Positions 24,115 through 27,330 of a stretch of 27,330 bases of DNA are shown piece after piece (the first letter of the stretch is position 1; each line of letters starts with the position of its first letter). The notes beneath the pieces were generated by a model, which searched no databases, was not told the DNA's origin, and worked only from the letters and a program-made list of their open reading frames with translations. Origin of the DNA: an uncultured Mollicutes bacterium (lineage in GTDB: Bacteria > Bacillota_I > Bacilli_A > ML615J-28 > CAG-313); assembly GCA_900548675.1 (NCBI GenBank), contig URLJ01000022.1, forward strand, positions 1-27,330, written 5' to 3'. The translations under genes and the position numbers were made by a program.

Positions 24115-24441
24115 ATGTTAAATAGTGTAATTATTGTAGGAAGGTTAACTGAAGATCCTATACTTCGTAAATTGGAGAATGGATCGACGGTGTGCACATT
24201 AAAACTTGCTGTAGTTAGGAATTTTAAAAATTATGAGGGAGAATACGAAACAGATTTTATAAAATGTACTTTATGGGAAGGGATAGCGACTAGTGCTGGT
24301 GAATTTTGCAAGAAAGGTTCTATAGTAGGTATTCGCGGCAGACTTGCTGTAAATAAAATGGAAGTGAAAATAAATGAAGAATTAAAAAAAATTGATGTCT
24401 TAGAAGTTATTGCTGAAAGAGTGTCATTCATTAAGATTTAA
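24115..24441 (+). CDS. ssb: Single-stranded DNA-binding protein, short tail-less form
   Basis: A 108-aa OB-fold SSB. The N-terminal MLNSVIIVGRLTEDPILRKLENGSTVCTLKLAV and TDFIKCTLWEGIATSAGEFCKKGSIVGIRGRL are standard SSB sequence, and the protein ends in the last strand (VIAERVSFIKI). The flexible linker and acidic DDxxxF tip that recruit repair and replication partners are absent. It therefore resembles SsbB/YwpH-like secondary SSBs (about 110 aa) rather than the main replicative SSB, which is normally located between rpsF and rpsR. AAGGAGG is 5-6 nt before the ATG. It stands alone upstream of thyA, which has its own promoter. Confidence 0.92.
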   Translation: MLNSVIIVGRLTEDPILRKLENGSTVCTLKLAVVRNFKNYEGEYETDFIKCTLWEGIATSAGEFCKKGSIVGIRGRLAVNKMEVKINEELKKIDVLEVIAERVSFIKI

Positions 24442-24455
24442 AACGAAATGTTTTA

Positions 24456-24485
24456 TTGGTAAAAATAGTCGATTTATGATATAAT
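24456..24485 (+). promoter_or_regulatory. Promoter of thyA-dfrA
   Basis: TTGGTA (24456-24461) and the extended TGATATAAT (hexamer 24480-24485) are 18 nt apart, 20 nt before the thyA start. Confidence 0.75.
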
Positions 24486-24505
24486 ACTTAACAGTGAGGT
24501 GTATT

Positions 24506-25387
24506 ATGAAACAGTATTTAGAATTATGTAAAACCGTTTTAGAGAAAGGCCATTATAAAGATGATAGAACTAATACTGGAACAATATCATATTTTGGCTA
24601 TCAGATGCGTTTTGATTTAAATCAGGGCTTTCCCTTATTAACTACTAAAAAAGTGTACTTACGTGCGATTATTCATGAATTACTATGGTTTATTAAAGGG
24701 GATACAAATATTCAATATTTAGTTAAAAACAATGTTAAAATATGGAATGAATGGCCGTATGAAGCATATAAGAAAAGCGAAGATTATGAGGGTGAAACGT
24801 TAGATGAATTTGTAGAAAAAATAGCTTCTAACGATCAGTTTGCTAGAAAATATGGTAATTTAGGACCTGTTTATGGACATCAATGGCGTGCTTTTGATGG
24901 ACCTAATAATGTTCATATTGATCAACTTCAGAATGTTATCGATACAATCAAAACAAATCCATCTTCTAGACGCCTTATTGTTAATGCATGGAATGCGGCG
25001 GTTATCGATCAAATGGCCTTACCACCATGCCACATGATGTTCCAATTTTATGTAGTTGATGGAAAATTATCTTCAATGTTGTATCAAAGATCTGGTGATG
25101 TTTTCTTGGGTGTACCATTTAATATTGCTTCATATGCTTTGCTTACAATGATGGTAGCTAAAATAACTGGATTAAAGTTGGGCGAATTTGTTCATACAAT
25201 AGGAGATGCCCATATTTACTCCAATCATATTGAGCAAATTAAAACGCAAATTTCTCGTGAGCCGAGAAAATTGCCTAAAATGATAATTCATGGTGACCAA
25301 AAAAGAATTGAAGATTTTAAATTTGAGGATTTTGAATTAGTCGGTTATGATCCTCATAAGGCTATTAAAGGGAAGGTTGCAGTATAA
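24506..25387 (+). CDS. thyA: Thymidylate synthase (ThyA type)
   Basis: A 293-aa folate-dependent enzyme that methylates dUMP to dTMP with 5,10-methylene-THF, producing DHF. Conserved blocks are DRTNTGTISYFGYQMRFDL, the GPVYGHQWRAFDG region, SSRRLIVNAWN, ALPPCHMMFQFYV with the nucleophile Cys175, QRSGDVFLGVPFNIASYALL and GDAHIYSNH. The section after the first 70 residues (YEAYKKSEDYEGETLDEFVEKI) is the small-domain insert seen in longer ThyA proteins such as those of lactobacilli, explaining 293 rather than about 264 residues. The ATG at 24506 has GTGAGGT just upstream. Its stop overlaps dfrA by 1 nt (TAATG). Confidence 0.97.
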   Translation: MKQYLELCKTVLEKGHYKDDRTNTGTISYFGYQMRFDLNQGFPLLTTKKVYLRAIIHELLWFIKGDTNIQYLVKNNVKIWNEWPYEAYKKSEDYEGETLDEFVEKIASNDQFARKYGNLGPVYGHQWRAFDGPNNVHIDQLQNVIDTIKTNPSSRRLIVNAWNAAVIDQMALPPCHMMFQFYVVDGKLSSMLYQRSGDVFLGVPFNIASYALLTMMVAKITGLKLGEFVHTIGDAHIYSNHIEQIKTQISREPRKLPKMIIHGDQKRIEDFKFEDFELVGYDPHKAIKGKVAV

Positions 25388-25857
25388 TGTTATCACTAAT
25401 TGTAGCGATAGGTCCATCCGGAATTATTGGGAAAAATAATGATCTTCCTTGGCATTATCCTGAAGATTTAAAGTATTTTAAGAGAACAACGTGGGGGAAA
25501 GCTGTCTTAATGGGGTATAACACATATCTTTCAATATACAATCAACTTGGAAAAACTCTCCCCAATCGTATTAATTATTGTTTGACTCATGAAAAAACAT
25601 TGAAAGGTGAAGTAACAATTGTAAATGATATTCAAAAATTTATGGAAGATCATAGAGAAGAAGAAGTTTTTGTAATAGGTGGAAAAATGGTTTATGAGTT
25701 AATGCTGCCTTATGTTGATAAATTATATATTACAAGAATTAAAAAGTATTATGAAGGAAATGTCTATTTCCCGACCTATGATGAAAGTGCTTTTACCTTA
25801 CTGTCATCAGAAGATCATGGTGAGTATGCTTTTGAAGTATATAAAAAGAAAGAGTAA
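25387..25857 (+). CDS. dfrA: Dihydrofolate reductase
   Basis: A 156-aa enzyme that reduces DHF to THF with NADPH, regenerating the folate oxidised by ThyA. The N-terminal LIVAIGPSGIIGKNNDLPWHYPEDLKYFK includes Trp22 and the catalytic Asp27. The MGYNTYLSI, EEVFVIGGKMVYELMLPYVDKLYITRI and YFP segments are typical. One deviation is the Tyr-Asn in MGYNTY, where most enzymes have MGR-x-T. This Arg normally helps to bind the NADPH 2'-phosphate, so cofactor preference or affinity might differ. Translation is coupled to thyA by the TAATG overlap; a terminator follows within the stop region. Confidence 0.95.
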   Translation: MLSLIVAIGPSGIIGKNNDLPWHYPEDLKYFKRTTWGKAVLMGYNTYLSIYNQLGKTLPNRINYCLTHEKTLKGEVTIVNDIQKFMEDHREEEVFVIGGKMVYELMLPYVDKLYITRIKKYYEGNVYFPTYDESAFTLLSSEDHGEYAFEVYKKKE

Positions 25858-25890
25858 TGAAACAAATCTTTTGTTCATTACTCCTTTTTT
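25852..25890. terminator. Bidirectional terminator between dfrA and the phosphatase gene
   Basis: GAGTAATGAA (25852-25861) pairs with TTCATTACTC (25874-25883), extended by CAAA/TTTG inside. CTTTTTT follows on the plus strand and a T-rich run on the minus strand. Both flanking stop codons lie inside the stem. Confidence 0.88.
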
Positions 25891-26480
25891 ATTGCCGTTA
25901 TGGCTTCATCATATGAAGTTAGATTGATTGATGTTAAAACATTGTCATCGTCAAATATTAAAAAATTAAGGGAAGTGTTTCTAATATGGTCATTAAATTG
26001 TAGATTTTTAATATATGGTTTAAACACTGCTTTGATAAAATGTGAATGGCTTACTATCAATATGTTTTCGCCTCTATGGCAGGAAAGGATATTTTCAATC
26101 AATTTTTCCGCTCTTAGGATTATTTCTTGTTCACTTTCCTCAAAGGCAAATTCATTTCGAAGAATTCGTTGATAATTTTCCTCACTAATAGGTATTCCTT
26201 CAGCTACACCAAATGATCTTTCGATTGCATCATTTAAAATATTGACATCTAAAGAGAGATTCAAATCATCTTTTATTATATTAGCAGTTTCCTGGGCTCT
26301 TTTTAATGGACTCGTTCCTAGGTAGTTCCATTTTAAAGGAATCTTTTTTAGGAGATCAGCAGTAGTATGAGCTTGTTCGATACCTGTTTCGTTGAGTTTT
26401 AAATCAGTTCTGCCTTGAAAAATTCGCATTTTGTTGCCATCTGTTTGACCATGTCTAATTAAACAAATTAGAGTTTTCAT
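25878..26480 (-). CDS. Histidine phosphatase (phosphoglycerate mutase-like)
   Basis: A 200-aa member of the histidine-phosphatase superfamily. The catalytic RHG triad is at residues 9-11 (CLIRHGQTDGN; phospho-His10), with the partner Arg in GRTDLKLNETG, the acid in AIERSFGVAEG and the second His in IVSHSHF. TSPLKRAQETANII is also canonical. The size and the presence of only these motifs fit GpmB/CobC-like phosphatases rather than a glycolytic mutase, and the substrate is unknown. AAGAAGG precedes the ATG. A TATAAT on the minus strand (complement of 26505-26510) probably belongs to its promoter. It converges on dfrA. Confidence 0.9.
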   Translation of the reverse strand: MKTLICLIRHGQTDGNKMRIFQGRTDLKLNETGIEQAHTTADLLKKIPLKWNYLGTSPLKRAQETANIIKDDLNLSLDVNILNDAIERSFGVAEGIPISEENYQRILRNEFAFEESEQEIILRAEKLIENILSCHRGENILIVSHSHFIKAVFKPYIKNLQFNDHIRNTSLNFLIFDDDNVLTSINLTSYDEAITAIKKE

Positions 26481-26569
26481 AATTTTACCTTCTTTATGAT
26501 GTTATTATACTATTTTTATAATGTGAAAAGAACTTAAATGCAATTATTTTAATATCAAAAATATAAAAT

Positions 26570-26598
26570 TTGCGTTTAACGTTAAATTATGCTATAAT
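26570..26598 (+). promoter_or_regulatory. Promoter of pdp with a central palindrome
   Basis: TTGCGT (26570-26575) and the extended TGCTATAAT (hexamer 26593-26598) are 17 nt apart. A perfect 12-bp palindrome, TTTAACGTTAAA (26575-26586), fills most of the spacer and is a good operator candidate. Confidence 0.7.
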
Positions 26599-26621
26599 AT
26601 ATACATACTAGGAGGAATTCT

Positions 26622-27330
26622 ATGCTTAGAATGGTTGATTTAATTCAGAAAAAAAGAGATGGCGAAGCCTTGACAAAGGATGAAATAGATTTCATCATCG
26701 ATGGTTATGTTAAAGGATCCATACCAGATTATCAAGTTTCGGCCTTACTTATGGCGATATATTACGAAAAGTTAAATGACGAGGAAATGTGCAATTTAAC
26801 AGATGCGATGCTTCATAGTGGTGAAACCGTTGATTTATCTAAAATTCAAGGTATTAAAGTTGATAAACATTCAACAGGTGGTGTTGGTGACAAAACTAGC
26901 CTCGTTGTAGCCCCTATTTGTGCTGCTTGTGGTATCAAACTTGCGAAAATGAGCGGACGAGGTTTAGGACATACAGGAGGAACGTTAGATAAATTAGAAG
27001 CTATTCCAGGATTTAAGATAGAAATGACTCCGGAAGATTTTTACAAAGAAGTCAATGAAATAGGTCTTTCTATAATAGGTCAAAGTGCTAATATAACCCC
27101 AGCCGATAAAAAATTATACGCTTTAAGAGATGTGACAGCAACAGTAGAATCAAAGGGTTTAATTGCTTCATCTATTATGTCGAAAAAATTGGCAAGTGGA
27201 GCTGACAACATTGTACTTGATGTTAAAGTTGGCAGTGGCGCATTTATGAAAAATCTCCACGATGCTGAAGAACTCGCCAAAGCAATGGTTATGATAGGCT
27301 AAAAAGCTAACAAAAACACAGTGGCTACCT
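26622..27330 (+). pseudogene. pdp: Pyrimidine-nucleoside phosphorylase interrupted by an in-frame stop
   Basis: The gene encodes a thymidine/uridine phosphorylase of the Pdp/DeoA family, which releases pyrimidine bases and (deoxy)ribose-1-phosphate. The alpha domain (MLRMVDLIQKKRDGEALT, YQVSALLMAIY) and phosphate-binding VDKHSTGGVGDKTSLVVAP are intact, as are GRGLGHTGGTLDKLE and the pyrimidine-site LRDVTATVESKGLIASSIMSKK. After 226 codons a TAA (27300-27302) follows MVMIG; the same frame then continues as KANKNTVAT to the window edge, matching the family pattern. Homologues are about 430 aa, so the stop removes roughly half the protein. It is either a nonsense mutation or a sequencing error. 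AGGAGG (26610-26615) is 6 nt before the ATG. The 3' end lies outside the window. Confidence 0.8.

Noticed and set aside
1..27330. Possible Mollicute genetic code (TGA = Trp)
   Set aside because: Conserved Trp positions (for example in IleRS, ThyA and PncB) are TGG, and no TGA occurs inside a conserved domain. TGA ends the CBS gene and deoC at expected lengths.
1..27330. CRISPR array or prophage
   Set aside because: No regularly spaced repeats of 20-40 nt with unique spacers and no phage structural or lysis genes were seen.

Overview
The window is AT-rich DNA (roughly 30% GC by eye) from a low-GC Bacillota genome, most likely a spore-forming member of the Bacilli/Erysipelotrichia side of the phylum. 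Gene order (yggS-sepF-ylmH-ileS; ssb; thyA-dfrA; a ymfF/ymfH-like pair), purine-rich Shine-Dalgarno sequences, canonical sigma-A-like promoters (often with a TG extended -10) and a ger operon all support this. The standard bacterial code is used: conserved Trp positions are TGG, and TGA ends genes. No species can be named from the sequence alone.

Layout. 1-1216: an ISNCY-type transposase gene (minus strand) that looks C-terminally shortened, ending inside a 13-bp perfect inverted repeat. 1300-3066: SDR oxidoreductase, CBS-pair protein and YbaK/EbsC-type deacylase, closed by a terminator. 3114-4197: an unknown 123-aa protein and an HD phosphohydrolase. 4325-4590: a small self-contained unit (inverted repeat around a -10, strong RBS, 61-codon ORF, palindromic terminator) with no recognisable product. 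4588-6655: pncA and pncB, the nicotinamide-to-NaMN salvage pair. 6713-8989: flavin-reductase-like protein, lipoprotein cyclophilin and iron-dependent alcohol dehydrogenase. 9007-9081: tRNA-Arg(CCG) on the minus strand. 9149-10817: Na+/phosphate symporter-PhoU fusion.

10851-17743 reads as one long operon: yggS, sepF, ylmH, ileS, an unknown 290-aa protein, deoC and deoD. It joins cell division, translation and (deoxy)nucleoside breakdown. ylmG and divIVA, often found between sepF and ileS in Bacillota, are absent, and there is no room for a T-box leader before ileS.

17741-20455: an inactive/active M16 peptidase-like pair. 20455-23882 (minus): gerB-gerA-gerC, encoding a spore germinant receptor; this is the main evidence for sporulation. 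24049-25890: ssb (short, no acidic tail), then thyA-dfrA from a separate promoter, for thymidylate and folate metabolism. 25878-26480 (minus): a histidine phosphatase, converging on dfrA across a two-way terminator. 26570-27330: a pyrimidine-nucleoside phosphorylase gene interrupted by an in-frame TAA after 226 codons, with the family-like reading frame continuing to the window edge.

Most of the window is ordinary housekeeping DNA. The items most worth a second look are the pdp nonsense codon, the 4325-4590 mini-unit, the unknown 290-aa protein in the ileS-deoC operon, the palindrome in the pdp promoter and the repeat structures at the transposase gene. I found no clear new multi-gene system, CRISPR array or prophage.
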